DNA from: JAGWBG01 sp034421095
GTDB taxonomy: Bacteria > Chloroflexota > Dehalococcoidia > Lucifugimonadales > JAGWBF01
NCBI GenBank assembly: GCA_034421095.1
Contig: DAOUKR010000002.1
Location: forward strand, 69,048 to 133,047
Direction: 5' to 3'
DNA: 64,000 nt
The position numbers were made by a program, and so were the translations under genes. This document shows positions 32,979-41,733 of this stretch, one piece after another. Within the stretch, counting starts at the first letter, position 1. Each line of letters opens with the position of its first letter. The notes beneath the pieces were generated by a model that had not been told where the DNA came from, did not search any database, and saw nothing but the letters and a program-made list of their open reading frames with translations.

Positions 32979-33815
32979 ATGAGTGTATTGAGGGTTGGAC
33001 ATAGCCCCGACGCCGACGACGCCTTCATGTTTTACGCCCTTGCCAACGGAAAGGTGACAATCGAGGGCTTCGAAGTCGAGCAGGTGCTTGAGGACATCGA
33101 GTCCCTCAATCGGCGGGCCATGAGGGGAGAACTGGAAGTTACTGCCATCTCAGCCGCCGCCTATCCCAGACTGGCCGATAAATACCGTATCATGGCCTGT
33201 GGGGCCTCGGTGGGCAGGAACTACGGCCCCACCGTCGTATCCACCCTTCCCATGACTCCCGACGGGCTGAAGGACAAGAGGATTGCCATTCCCGGCGAGT
33301 ACACCACCGCCTATCTCCTGATTCGGTTTTATCTTGGCCAGCCCTTCACGCCCGTCTTTCTCCACTTCGACGAGATTGTGGAGGCCGTCGGGACCGGCAA
33401 GGTTGACGCGGGTCTGATTATCCACGAGGGCCAGATTACCCTGGAGGCCCAGGGTTACATCACCGTGCTGGACCTGGGCAAAGCGTGGGGCGACGACACC
33501 GGGTTGCCCATACCCCTTGGTCTGGACATGGTACACCGCAGGCTGGGCGAGGACACGTCCCAAAACGTGGCGCGCGCCTTCGAGGCCAGCATACGCTATG
33601 CCATCGCCAACGAGGATGCGGCCGTCGAGTACGCCCTACCCTTCGGGAGGGGAATAGACAGGGATACTTGCCGACGCTTCGTCCGCATGTACGTGAACGA
33701 CGACACCATAAACATGGGGGAGGAGGGCCGTAAGGCCCTGGAGACCATGTACCGGAGGGCCCATGAGCGTGGGATTATCGAGAGCATACCGCCGCTGGAC
33801 ATTGTGGGATTATAG
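32979..33815 (+). CDS. mqnD: 1,4-dihydroxy-6-naphthoate synthase (futalosine pathway)
   Basis: 278-residue MqnD, which turns cyclic dehypoxanthinyl futalosine into 1,4-dihydroxy-6-naphthoate, a step to menaquinone. Evidence: VGHSPDADDAFMFYALANGK at the start, VTAISAAAYPRLADKY, the periplasmic-binding-protein fold segments IAIPGEYTTAYLLIRFYL and VDAGLIIHEGQITLEAQG, and the conserved LPIPLGLDMVHR. It is separate from and convergent with the mqnE-mqnA-mqnC operon downstream. The ATG at 32979 is supported by GAGAGGATG. Confidence 0.93.
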   Translation: MSVLRVGHSPDADDAFMFYALANGKVTIEGFEVEQVLEDIESLNRRAMRGELEVTAISAAAYPRLADKYRIMACGASVGRNYGPTVVSTLPMTPDGLKDKRIAIPGEYTTAYLLIRFYLGQPFTPVFLHFDEIVEAVGTGKVDAGLIIHEGQITLEAQGYITVLDLGKAWGDDTGLPIPLGLDMVHRRLGEDTSQNVARAFEASIRYAIANEDAAVEYALPFGRGIDRDTCRRFVRMYVNDDTINMGEEGRKALETMYRRAHERGIIESIPPLDIVGL

Positions 33816-33879
33816 TAGGTCTGCATAAGGCTTGGAGACGTTTACGGAGCGGTTGTCCCAAATAGTGTCAAAGTACCAA

Positions 33880-34959
33880 TCAGTACCGCTCCAGAATCTC
33901 GTAGAGGGTGCTGCGTTGAGCCGGGGTGAAGCCCGCGTCGCGGATGATGTTGGTCACTTCTTCGACGGTGGTGCGGTTGTAGAACCCCGCCTCCTGCATC
34001 ACGTTCTCGTCGAAAAGAGTCCCCCCGAAGTCGTCGCCCCCGAAGTGAAGGGCAACCTGGCCCGTCTTCTTCCCCTCGGAGAACCAGGAGGCCTGGACAT
34101 GCAGGAAATTGTCCAGGTAGAGGCGTGAGACCGCCATCATTCGCAGGTAGCGGTTAGGCCCTGCGAGCTTCTGCACCCTGCGGCCAAGGGCCGTGTTGTC
34201 CGCCTTGTAGCTCCAGGGGATAAAGGCGATGAACCCCCCCGTCTCATCCTGTAGTGCTCTCAGGTGCTCCAGGTGCTCTATGACGTCCTCATCTTCTTCG
34301 AGGTGGCCGTACATCATGGTGGCGGTAGTACGGTAGCCCAGCAGGTGGGCCTCTCTGTGGACTGTCGTCCAATCATCCACCTTTCCCTTGGGGAAGAGGC
34401 GGCTTATCTTGTGTTTCACCCTGTTGGAGAGGACCTCCGAGCCGCCGCCGGGGATGGTCTCAAGGCCGGCCTTCTGAAGCTCCACCAAGACATCCCGCAC
34501 CTGTAGGCCTGAGACCTGGGAAATCTTCATGATTTCCGGGGCAGAGAAGAAGTGGGGGTCAATTTCGGGGTACTGGCGACGGGTCTCCCTGACCAGGTCT
34601 ACGTAATACTCCAGGGGCAGGTTGGGGTTCAGACCGCCCTGGAGCAGCACCCTGGTCACGCCCTTGGACACGGCCTCCCCGAACATCTTCATCATCGTGT
34701 CAATAGAGTGGGTATAGGCGTCGGGGGCCTTTTCGGTCCGGTAAAAGGCGCAGAAGGTGCAGTAGGCGTCACAGACGTTGGTGTAGTTGAGGTTGGTGTC
34801 TACGACGAATGTGACCACCGGATCGGGGTTGTGCCGGTAGCGCACCTGTTGTGCCAGGGGTGCCAGGTCCAGGACGCTTGCGTCGCGGAGTAGGAAGAGG
34901 CCCTCTTCGCCGGTGATGCGCTCCCCTGCTTCCGTTTTCCGACGTATCGTATCCAGCAT
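33880..34959 (-). CDS. mqnC: Cyclic dehypoxanthinyl futalosine synthase
   Basis: 359-residue radical SAM enzyme that cyclises dehypoxanthinyl futalosine. NVCDAYCTFCAFYR holds the CxxxCxxC cluster ligands near residue 62, followed by RVLLQGGLNPNLPLEYYVDL, IPGGGSEVLSNRVK and ATMMYGHLEEDEDVIEHL. A much longer frame exists upstream, but the ATG at 34959 (MLDTIRRK) is right for the family and its A is shared with the TGA stop of mqnA (TGATG), so the genes are coupled. Confidence 0.94.
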   Translation of the reverse strand: MLDTIRRKTEAGERITGEEGLFLLRDASVLDLAPLAQQVRYRHNPDPVVTFVVDTNLNYTNVCDAYCTFCAFYRTEKAPDAYTHSIDTMMKMFGEAVSKGVTRVLLQGGLNPNLPLEYYVDLVRETRRQYPEIDPHFFSAPEIMKISQVSGLQVRDVLVELQKAGLETIPGGGSEVLSNRVKHKISRLFPKGKVDDWTTVHREAHLLGYRTTATMMYGHLEEDEDVIEHLEHLRALQDETGGFIAFIPWSYKADNTALGRRVQKLAGPNRYLRMMAVSRLYLDNFLHVQASWFSEGKKTGQVALHFGGDDFGGTLFDENVMQEAGFYNRTTVEEVTNIIRDAGFTPAQRSTLYEILERY

Positions 34960-35720
34960 CAGCCGGCTCCCGTAGAGTCCAGGGAGCCGAGATACCCCTT
35001 GAATAGCTCTATGGCTTTGTGTTCCCCCACACCTGCCCAGTAGCGGAACCCCTGGTAATACTCCACTATCTCCCTGGAACTCATCCTGACGTCCTCCCGG
35101 TTCTGGCCGATGACGTACATGTGCTCCAACCCCTCGTCTATGCAGGAGTAAAGGACGTTCTCCAGATAGGTCGCCTGGCTCTCGCTCATATCCCGGCGGA
35201 CGGCCCAAAGGGCAAAGACGAAGGGCATCCTGTGCCAGCGATACCATTCCTCTCCCAGGTCGTACCTGTAGGGGTATGAGGGAACACCGTAACGTCTCCT
35301 CAACGCCTCATCGCCTATTATGAGGAAGGCGTCGTTGGGCTGGTCCAGGGGCAAGTAGCTGGCCGGCTTGACCTGGTATCTGTGTGTAAGGAGGACGTCC
35401 AGGAGGCGCACCGACGTGGATGTGTCGCCGGTTACTCCAATGTTGGCGCCATCAAGCTCCTGAATGGGGAGTTTGGAGTATAGAAGGACGCTTCGAGCCT
35501 TTTCCAGCGTGGCTATGCAGAACTGGCCCAGCCTTGTAAAGCGGTCTTCCAGGCGCAGGTAATCCACCAGGGAGAGGGGGCCGGCATCTACCTCCCCACC
35601 CTCCGCCGCACGAGCTAAGGCGCTAGGGACGAGGGGGAGAAGCTCTATGTCGTCACGCATCAACTCGTAGTAGAAAGGCTCCGAGTTGAGATACGGTATG
35701 CGCCCAACCCTAATTTTCAT
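34959..35720 (-). CDS. mqnA: Chorismate dehydratase
   Basis: 253-residue MqnA, which dehydrates chorismate to 3-enolpyruvoyl-benzoate, the entry of the futalosine pathway. KIRVGRIPYLNSEPFYYEL, VDAGPLSLVDYLRLEDRF, GVTGDTSTSVRLLDVLL and IIGDEAL are family segments of this periplasmic-binding-protein fold. The ATG at 35720 overlaps the end of mqnE by 11 bases, and its stop overlaps the mqnC start. Upstream in-frame codons inside mqnE are not used. Confidence 0.94.
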   Translation of the reverse strand: MKIRVGRIPYLNSEPFYYELMRDDIELLPLVPSALARAAEGGEVDAGPLSLVDYLRLEDRFTRLGQFCIATLEKARSVLLYSKLPIQELDGANIGVTGDTSTSVRLLDVLLTHRYQVKPASYLPLDQPNDAFLIIGDEALRRRYGVPSYPYRYDLGEEWYRWHRMPFVFALWAVRRDMSESQATYLENVLYSCIDEGLEHMYVIGQNREDVRMSSREIVEYYQGFRYWAGVGEHKAIELFKGYLGSLDSTGAG

Positions 35721-36780
35721 ACACGTGTACCACGTTGTAGAGTGCGTCCCGCTCCACGGGGACCTTCTGAGCATCTCTGATTAGCTGGATTACTCGATTC
35801 CTGGCCAGACCCGCCGGGCTGGCAGCCTTGGCGGCGTGGGCTATGCGCTCCTTGCCTATAGTGCCGTCCAAGTCGCTGGCCCCGAAGTGGAGAGACATGG
35901 AGGCCGTCTCCTCGCCAATCATGACCCAGTAGGACTTGATGTGGGGAAAGTTGTCCAGGAGCAGCCTGGCCGCGGCGATAGTCCTGAGGTCGTCTATGGC
36001 CGATGCCTGCCTCGGTACCAGGTGAGTGTCGCCCACCTGGTACTCCAGAGGGATGAAGGCCAGGAACCCTCCCGTTTCGTCCTGGAGCTCCCTGAGACGT
36101 ATCATGTGCTCCACCCTCTCCTCGTAGGTCTCGACGTGGCCGTAGAGGAGGGTAGCGTTGGAGCGGATACCCATGTTGTGGGCTATGTGATGTATCTCCG
36201 ACCATTTGTTGGCATCGCTTTTGCCCGGCAAAAGGAGCTTGTGTACCCGGCTGGAAAAGACTTCGGCGCCGCCGCCGGGCATGGAGCGGAGTCCCGCCTC
36301 TTTCAAGCGTGCGAGGGACTCCTCGGGCGTCACCTTCCACCGGCGGTGAAAGTAGTCTATCTCGGCGGCGGTGAAGGCCTTGATTTGAACGTCGGGGTAG
36401 TGGTGATGAATCGTCCGCACTATCTCCTCATACTTCTCAAAGGGCCAGTCGGGGTGATGCCCTCCCACTATATGGACCTCCCTGGTCTCCGGGTCCACGT
36501 GCCCCAGAATCTCCTCCATGCTCATCTCATAGGCGTCGGGGTCTCCCTTTTTCTTGGCAAAATCGCAAAAGGTGCAGGAGAGGACACAGATGTTGGTGGG
36601 GTTGAGGTGGCGATTCAGGACGAAGAACACTCTATCGCTATCGCGCTGGCTTTTTACATAGTCGGCCATGCGCCCCACGGCAGGGAAATCCCCGGACTCG
36701 AAGAGGCGTATCCCATCCTCAAGGGAGAGGCGTTCCTCGGCCAGCACTTTCTCCCATATAGGGATAAGGTTTCTGTCCAT
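35710..36780 (-). CDS. mqnE: Aminodeoxyfutalosine synthase
   Basis: 356-residue radical SAM enzyme that joins 3-enolpyruvoyl-benzoate to an adenosyl radical to form aminofutalosine. NICVLSCTFCDFAKKKGD carries the cluster cysteines; VHIVGGHHPDWPFEKY, SMPGGGAEVFSSRVH and NATLLYGHVETYEERVEHM are typical. The frame opens at 37032; I choose ATG 36780 (MDRNLIPIWEKVL) with AGAAGG upstream, though ATG 36807 is possible. First gene of mqnE-mqnA-mqnC; the nucleosidase step (mqnB) is not here. Confidence 0.93.
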   Translation of the reverse strand: MDRNLIPIWEKVLAEERLSLEDGIRLFESGDFPAVGRMADYVKSQRDSDRVFFVLNRHLNPTNICVLSCTFCDFAKKKGDPDAYEMSMEEILGHVDPETREVHIVGGHHPDWPFEKYEEIVRTIHHHYPDVQIKAFTAAEIDYFHRRWKVTPEESLARLKEAGLRSMPGGGAEVFSSRVHKLLLPGKSDANKWSEIHHIAHNMGIRSNATLLYGHVETYEERVEHMIRLRELQDETGGFLAFIPLEYQVGDTHLVPRQASAIDDLRTIAAARLLLDNFPHIKSYWVMIGEETASMSLHFGASDLDGTIGKERIAHAAKAASPAGLARNRVIQLIRDAQKVPVERDALYNVVHVYEN

Positions 36781-37124
36781 GAACCCGATGCCTTCTACCG
36801 CATGCATGTGTGTGATATGTCCCTTCTCAGACTTATGGATGCGTACAATCTGTGTACCGGGAGGCTGCTCCAAGCGTAGGTAGTCTCCAGAAGGGATTGT
36901 AGGCTCCTGCGTTCCGCATGTCAAGGAAAATTGACTGCCTGTGTGCCCAACCCTGACACCCAGGGATGCTTTCCCGGCTGCCGGGCCAGCGAGACAGAGA
37001 CGGTGAGCAATACCCGGCGGTTTGGGATACAATTAGTAAGAAGAGTCGTCGGATTTAACCCTAAGGCCGAAGGGAAGCAGGTACGGAGTTTCAGCATAAT
37101 ACTAACACCCACATCCCTCTGCCC
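36781..37124. other. Divergent control region between mqnE and the sigma factor gene
   Basis: 344 bases with no supported gene. CATAAT at about 37096 could be a -10 for the sigma gene, but I find no matching ECF -35 with confidence. Stretches near 36810-37030 remain open in the mqnE frame only by chance. Confidence 0.4.
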
Positions 37125-37703
37125 GTGAAAGACCGTGCCGGGCAGGAGTATTGCTATAACTGTGTTATCGAAAGATACCAGACCCAAGCCCACAACCTTG
37201 CCCTTCGGATGATGGGCAACTGGGACGCGGCGGAAGATGCCACACAAGAGGCTTTCTTATCGGGCTACAGAGCCTTCAATGGCTTCCGGGGCGATAATCT
37301 GGGGGCATGGCTCATGCGAATCGTCGCCAACGCCTGCCGGGACATGCTCCGGGTCAGAAAATCCCGCCCAACCGTGTCCCTGGATTTTTCCCCTCTCGAC
37401 CCGGAAGAGCCTGGCAATCCCTCTCTTGGCCCTCCCTCCACCGAGGAGTCCCCGGAAGACTACGCCCTCCGCCGCGAGTTGGGGAGGAGCATACAGGAGG
37501 GGCTTCAATCGCTGTCCGAGGAGCGTCGTCTGGCCGTGGTCCTGATAGACGTTCAGGGGTTCAGCTACGTGGAGGCGGCAGAGACCATGGACTGCTCGTT
37601 GGGAACCGTCAAGTCTCGCCTGGCCCGTGGCCGTGCGGACCTGCGGGATTTCCTGCGAGGGCATGGGGAACCTTTACCCGGTAGTTTTCGTCAAGATAGA
37701 TAG
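37125..37703 (+). CDS. ECF-type RNA polymerase sigma factor
   Basis: 192-residue sigma-70 family factor of the ECF group. Region 2 (LALRMMGNWDAAEDATQEAFLSGYRAF, residues about 22-50, then FRGDNLGAWLMRIVANACRDMLR) binds the -10 and core enzyme; region 4 (LSEERRLAVVLIDVQGFSYVEAAETMDCSLGTVKSRLARGR) reads the -35. An acidic linker joins them. The GTG start at 37125 fits. The anti-sigma gene follows after 4 bases, so the pair senses some envelope signal; the regulon is not visible. Confidence 0.92.
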   Translation: MKDRAGQEYCYNCVIERYQTQAHNLALRMMGNWDAAEDATQEAFLSGYRAFNGFRGDNLGAWLMRIVANACRDMLRVRKSRPTVSLDFSPLDPEEPGNPSLGPPSTEESPEDYALRRELGRSIQEGLQSLSEERRLAVVLIDVQGFSYVEAAETMDCSLGTVKSRLARGRADLRDFLRGHGEPLPGSFRQDR

Positions 37704-37707
37704 GACG

Positions 37708-39060
37708 ATGTGGATTTTCAGAAAGAATAGAGGACATATCAGCCTGGAGACTCTCTCCGAGTACATAGACGGTCGCCTATCGTCCGGAGAGAGCGAGAAG
37801 GTGGAGCGACATCTGGAGGGCTGCCCCGGGTGCAGCGCGGAGTTGGAGTCGCTGACGTACACAGTTAGCCTCCTCAGACGGATGCCGGTGACGAGTCCTC
37901 GCCGCGCCTACACTCTCGGCGAGGCACCGCCCGTCGTCGCTTCTACGCCGTGGAGGGCAAGGGTGCCTGTGTGGGCTTATGGGGCTGCCGCATCGGTGTT
38001 CGTCGTACTTTTTGCGCTGGTGCTGTCGGCGAACCTGAGCGGTTCCCTGACAGGGGACGGACCCAGCGGCTTCAGATCCCCTGACCAGCAGGACGCTCCC
38101 ATGGCCACCGTTCCGTTGCTTGAGCCAATGCCCGATTCAGAGGAAGCGAAGGCAGCAGACGTTCCCCCACCGACGGCTACTCCCGCGCCCCAGCCGACAC
38201 CCGTGCTGGAGGCGGCGATGGAATCTGCCCCTGCGGTCACTCCCACTCTAGAAGTTATCCCCGTGCCCACGACCGGTACCCCTGCGCCTCAGCCGACAGC
38301 CACGCCTGCGGCGATGGCGATGGAAGCTGACCCTGCGGTCACTCCCACTCCACAAGCCGCCGCATTCGCAGAGGCAGCGGAGACGGCCGATGCCGATAGC
38401 ACTCCGCCATATGAACAGGCAACAGAAGAAGCTGCTTCTCCCATATCAACCCCTCGTTCTGGGGCCACGCCTTTACCCGCGCCAACCGCTACGTCCGCTC
38501 CCATTGCTGTATCACCGTCAGATAGTCTGGAGAGGGATGCTACCCTTGCCACAGCCGTTCCTAAGGCTACCCCCGTTCCCATGCCAACGGCATCCACGCC
38601 GGAGGCAGCGGCGATGGCTGATGACGCCGACTCTTCCATAGGTACACAGGTGGCAAAAGAAGTTGACTCTTCTACTTCAATCCCTCCTCCTACGGTTACG
38701 TCCCCTCCCGCGCCTACGGCCAGTCCTACGGCACCGACCGTTGTGGCGTCTCCGACTGTAGCTAATCGTCTTGTTGATAGGTTCGAGCAGGGTGCTACAC
38801 CCATGCCAACGGTGGCCCTCAGTCCCACACCTGTGCCTGCTCCAACCCTCTCTTCTATAGAGTGGCAGGCGGCTTCGCCCCCTGACTCTCCGGCTCAGGC
38901 AGGTCCCGCTAGGGAAGTTTCATCTCTTGGATCTGCTGAGGACAGCTCTACGTCCATCGTCTGGCGTGTGCTGGAAGTCGTGCTGGGTGTAGCCGCCGCC
39001 GTCCTCGTGGGAGGTATACTCTGGCGGCTTCGGTATCGCCAGAGGCGGACCATATCCTGA
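37708..39060 (+). CDS. Zinc-finger anti-sigma factor with long Pro/Thr-rich exterior and two membrane segments
   Basis: 450 residues. The cytoplasmic ZAS domain shows H35, C39 and C42 (RHLEGCPGC), typical of zinc anti-sigma factors. A membrane segment follows at about 90-112 (AYGAAASVFVVLFALVLSAN). Then some 300 residues of Pro/Thr/Ala/Ser-rich sequence with imperfect repeats (TATPAPQPTP..., TGTPAPQPTATP..., each with a later AVTPTP block) should lie outside the membrane, and a second hydrophobic segment (VLEVVLGVAAAVLVGGILW) near the C-terminus is followed by basic residues. The start ATG 37708 lies 4 bases after the sigma gene. Confidence 0.85.
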   Translation: MWIFRKNRGHISLETLSEYIDGRLSSGESEKVERHLEGCPGCSAELESLTYTVSLLRRMPVTSPRRAYTLGEAPPVVASTPWRARVPVWAYGAAASVFVVLFALVLSANLSGSLTGDGPSGFRSPDQQDAPMATVPLLEPMPDSEEAKAADVPPPTATPAPQPTPVLEAAMESAPAVTPTLEVIPVPTTGTPAPQPTATPAAMAMEADPAVTPTPQAAAFAEAAETADADSTPPYEQATEEAASPISTPRSGATPLPAPTATSAPIAVSPSDSLERDATLATAVPKATPVPMPTASTPEAAAMADDADSSIGTQVAKEVDSSTSIPPPTVTSPPAPTASPTAPTVVASPTVANRLVDRFEQGATPMPTVALSPTPVPAPTLSSIEWQAASPPDSPAQAGPAREVSSLGSAEDSSTSIVWRVLEVVLGVAAAVLVGGILWRLRYRQRRTIS

Positions 39061-39144
39061 TGGGGAACTCTATCGCTATGCCTTGAATCCCTGGCTTGGA
39101 TGCGCCAAACTTTCTACCAGCAAAGTGTGGTCGGAGGTTCACCT

Positions 39145-39711
39145 GTGGTATTGAGCGATAGGACTATCCGAGAAGAGCTTGACAAAGGCCGCATACGCAT
39201 TAACCCCCTGGACCCTTCCTGCATCCAGCCTGCCAGCGTAGACTTGCACCTGGATAACAAGGTGCTGCTGTTTCGCAATAGCCAGCAGCCATATATTGAC
39301 ATTCGAGAGCCCCAGGAAGACCTCATGCAGCCTGTGGAAATAGCGGGCGACGTGCCATTTATTCTCCACCCCGGCGAATTCGTGCTGGCAAGTACCCTTG
39401 AGCACATAGAGGTCCCCGACGACATCGTGGCCCGGCTGGATGGCAAAAGTTCCCTGGGCAGGATGGGCCTGATAATCCACTCTACGGCTGGGTACGTGGA
39501 CCCTGGATGGAAGGGCAATCTTACCCTGGAGTTGACAAACGTGGCCCGCCTGCCCATTACGTTGTATTACGGTATGAAGATTGGTCAAATTTCATTTCTG
39601 CGCCTGACGACCCCCGCCCAACGTCTTTACGGCTCTCCCGGGTTAGGCAGCAAGTACCAGGGTCAGCAGGAGCCGACTCCAAGCCGTTTCTATGAGGAAA
39701 ATAGCGGCTAG
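39145..39711 (+). CDS. dcd: dCTP deaminase
   Basis: 188-residue trimeric dCTP deaminase that makes dUTP on the way to dTTP. SDRTIREELDKGRI, CIQPASVDLHLDN, LDGKSSLGRMGLIIHSTAGYVDPGWKGNLTLEL (active site with the catalytic Glu in LTLEL) and the C-terminal YQGQQEPTPSRFY are all present. GGAGG at 39133-39137 is 7 bases from the GTG at 39145, which decides the start over the longer frame from 39100. A bifunctional deaminase/dUTPase cannot be excluded. Confidence 0.94.
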   Translation: MVLSDRTIREELDKGRIRINPLDPSCIQPASVDLHLDNKVLLFRNSQQPYIDIREPQEDLMQPVEIAGDVPFILHPGEFVLASTLEHIEVPDDIVARLDGKSSLGRMGLIIHSTAGYVDPGWKGNLTLELTNVARLPITLYYGMKIGQISFLRLTTPAQRLYGSPGLGSKYQGQQEPTPSRFYEENSG

Positions 39712-39798
39712 AGGCCGGAGAGGGATGTGGCACTCGTAGCTATCTGTTCCCAGGCACACGGTATCGGTGAGACGATACAGTATATCATTTAATATCTC

Positions 39799-39827
39799 TT
39801 GACATTATAGACAAGTTATTCCAGAAT
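39799..39827 (+). promoter_or_regulatory. Candidate promoter of the riboflavin operon
   Basis: TTGACA (39799-39804) and CAGAAT (39822-39827) are separated by 17 bases, about 105 bases before ribD. The leader that follows has no recognisable FMN riboswitch. Confidence 0.6.
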
Positions 39828-39931
39828 TAGGCATAGTCATATCGTAGGGAGGGGGTGTAGCTGCTTTTGTTGGGTGGCCGGGTAAGCCAGCCGCCGTTGT
39901 GACAAAAGCCGGGTTATGCCCTTTTCTAATT

Positions 39932-41083
39932 ATGAGCCACATGAGACGAGCCCTGGCCCTTGCCGGAAAGGCCCTTGGGACCACCAGCCCCAACCCATCC
40001 GTGGGCGCTGTAATCGTGAGGGACGGCATTGTAGTGGGAGAGGGTTTCACCCAACCGCCGGGCCAAGCCCACGCCGAGGTGGTGGCTCTCCAACAGGCCG
40101 GCCAAGGCTCCCGCGACGCCTCTCTGTACGTGACCCTTGAGCCATGCTGCACCTATGGCCGCACCCCCCCGTGCACCCAGGCCATCATCGCTGCGGGAAT
40201 CAGCGAGGTACACGTAGCTACCACAGACCCCAACCCCCGGGTGAATGGCAAGGGGCTGTCGGAGTTGGAGGCCGCCGGAATCAAAGTGTACCGTGGGGAT
40301 GGCGAGGAGGAAGCCGGGGAGATGTACGAAGCCTTTGCCAGGCACGTCAACACCGGGTTGCCTTTTGTCACCGCCAAGTTTGCCATGAGCCTGGATGGCA
40401 AGATAGCCACTCACACCGGCGATTCAAAATGGGTCACCGGGCCATTGGCGCGGGGTCACGTTCAGGAGATGCGCAGGACCTGCGATGCCATCATGGTCGG
40501 CGTGAATACCGTCCTCCGGGACAACCCTCGGCTTACCGCCAGAGACATGAATGGGAGCCTTCTGTCCCGCCAACCCCTACGAGTGATACTGGACAGCAAA
40601 GCCCGCACTCCCACCGACGCCATTCTCCTTGGTGAGCCGGGACTTACCTTCATCGCAGTGACCCGGTCGGCGGCGGACGGCCGAATAGCGGCCCTACGGG
40701 AAGCAGGTGCAGAGGTACTGCAATTCCCCGAAACGGCGGAGAGAATGGTAGACCCCTGTGCGCTTCTCCAAGCACTGGGGGCCAGGGGTGTGGTGAGCCT
40801 CCTGGTAGAAGGGGGCGGCACTCTGCTGGGCTCCCTGTTCGACCTGGGCATGGTGGATAAAGTGGCCGCATTTGTAGCACCCAAGATAATAGGCGGCATC
40901 TCCGCTCCTTCGCCCGTGGGCGGGAGGGGCAGCCTGAACATGTCTCAGGTCGTGGACATAGAGCGGGCAAAGGTGGAGCAGGTCGGAGACGATGTACTCA
41001 TAATCGGCTATCCTTCGGCCCGGGTACTCCCTTTGGAGACCGTCTCCATATCGGAGACAGGCTCGGAAACGCGAGTAGGGTGA
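39932..41083 (+). CDS. ribD: Bifunctional riboflavin deaminase/reductase
   Basis: 383-residue RibD catalysing deamination and reduction of the pyrimidine intermediate of riboflavin synthesis. N-terminal deaminase: HAEVVALQQAG and PCCTYGRTPPC hold the zinc and catalytic Glu. C-terminal reductase: FVTAKFAMSLDGKIATHTGDSKWVTG, MVGVNTVLRDNPRLTARD and SLLVEGGGTLLGSLFD. Start uncertain among nearby ATGs (39932, 39941) and 39899; the ribosome site is weak. First of ribD-ribE-ribBA. Confidence 0.93.
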   Translation: MSHMRRALALAGKALGTTSPNPSVGAVIVRDGIVVGEGFTQPPGQAHAEVVALQQAGQGSRDASLYVTLEPCCTYGRTPPCTQAIIAAGISEVHVATTDPNPRVNGKGLSELEAAGIKVYRGDGEEEAGEMYEAFARHVNTGLPFVTAKFAMSLDGKIATHTGDSKWVTGPLARGHVQEMRRTCDAIMVGVNTVLRDNPRLTARDMNGSLLSRQPLRVILDSKARTPTDAILLGEPGLTFIAVTRSAADGRIAALREAGAEVLQFPETAERMVDPCALLQALGARGVVSLLVEGGGTLLGSLFDLGMVDKVAAFVAPKIIGGISAPSPVGGRGSLNMSQVVDIERAKVEQVGDDVLIIGYPSARVLPLETVSISETGSETRVG

Positions 41084-41084
41084 T

Positions 41085-41681
41085 ATGTTTACGGGTATTG
41101 TGGAAGAGGTTGGTCGGACCAGGTCCCTTGAGCAGCCCTCGGAGCGGGTCGGAGTTGGACGCCTCACCATTGAGGCCCAAAAGGTCCTTGAGGGTTCAAA
41201 ACTGGGGGATAGCATCGCCGTCAACGGGACCTGCCTCACGGTAGTGGCCCTGGATGATGACACTTTCGACGTGGAACTGGCACACGAAACCCTACGACGC
41301 ACGAACTTGGGAACTCTGAAGCCGGGCTCCGGGGTAAACCTGGAGCGGCCCCTGGCAGCCACCGACAGGATGGGTGGACACATCGTCCAGGGTCATGTAG
41401 ACTCGACGGGCAAGGTCATGTCCTTGAAACCCGAGGGGGACAGTATACTCATGGGCTTTCGGGCACCCAGAAAGCTCATGCCCTACATCGTGGAGAAGGG
41501 CTTTATCGCCGTTGACGGCATAAGCCTCACCGTGGTAAAGAGAGGCGCTTCATCCTTTACCATATCCGTGATACCATATACTCTAGATAACACTATTTTG
41601 AAGGAGAGATGTATAGGAGACTCCGTCAACCTGGAGATGGACATTCTGGCTAAGTACGTGGAGAGCTTCCTCCGGCGTTAA
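41085..41681 (+). CDS. ribE: Riboflavin synthase alpha subunit
   Basis: 198-residue riboflavin synthase, converting two lumazine molecules to riboflavin. The two homologous lumazine-binding halves are visible, starting FTGIVEEVGRTRSLEQ and HIVQGHVDSTGKVMSL, with NGTCLTVV and DGISLTVV as paired motifs. The ATG lies one base after the ribD stop, so translation is coupled. Length and start are standard. Confidence 0.95.
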   Translation: MFTGIVEEVGRTRSLEQPSERVGVGRLTIEAQKVLEGSKLGDSIAVNGTCLTVVALDDDTFDVELAHETLRRTNLGTLKPGSGVNLERPLAATDRMGGHIVQGHVDSTGKVMSLKPEGDSILMGFRAPRKLMPYIVEKGFIAVDGISLTVVKRGASSFTISVIPYTLDNTILKERCIGDSVNLEMDILAKYVESFLRR

Positions 41682-41733
41682 AACGGATACTTCCTTAACA
41701 CAATACGTCTTTCCCGGCTAGGGAGAAGGTGAA

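Noticed and set aside
35836..36879. Plus-strand open frame of 347 codons
   Set aside because: Antisense shadow of mqnE, which has clear radical SAM motifs.
39828..39931. FMN riboswitch in the ribD leader
   Set aside because: The conserved RFN blocks were not found; only weak GC-rich hairpins are present.
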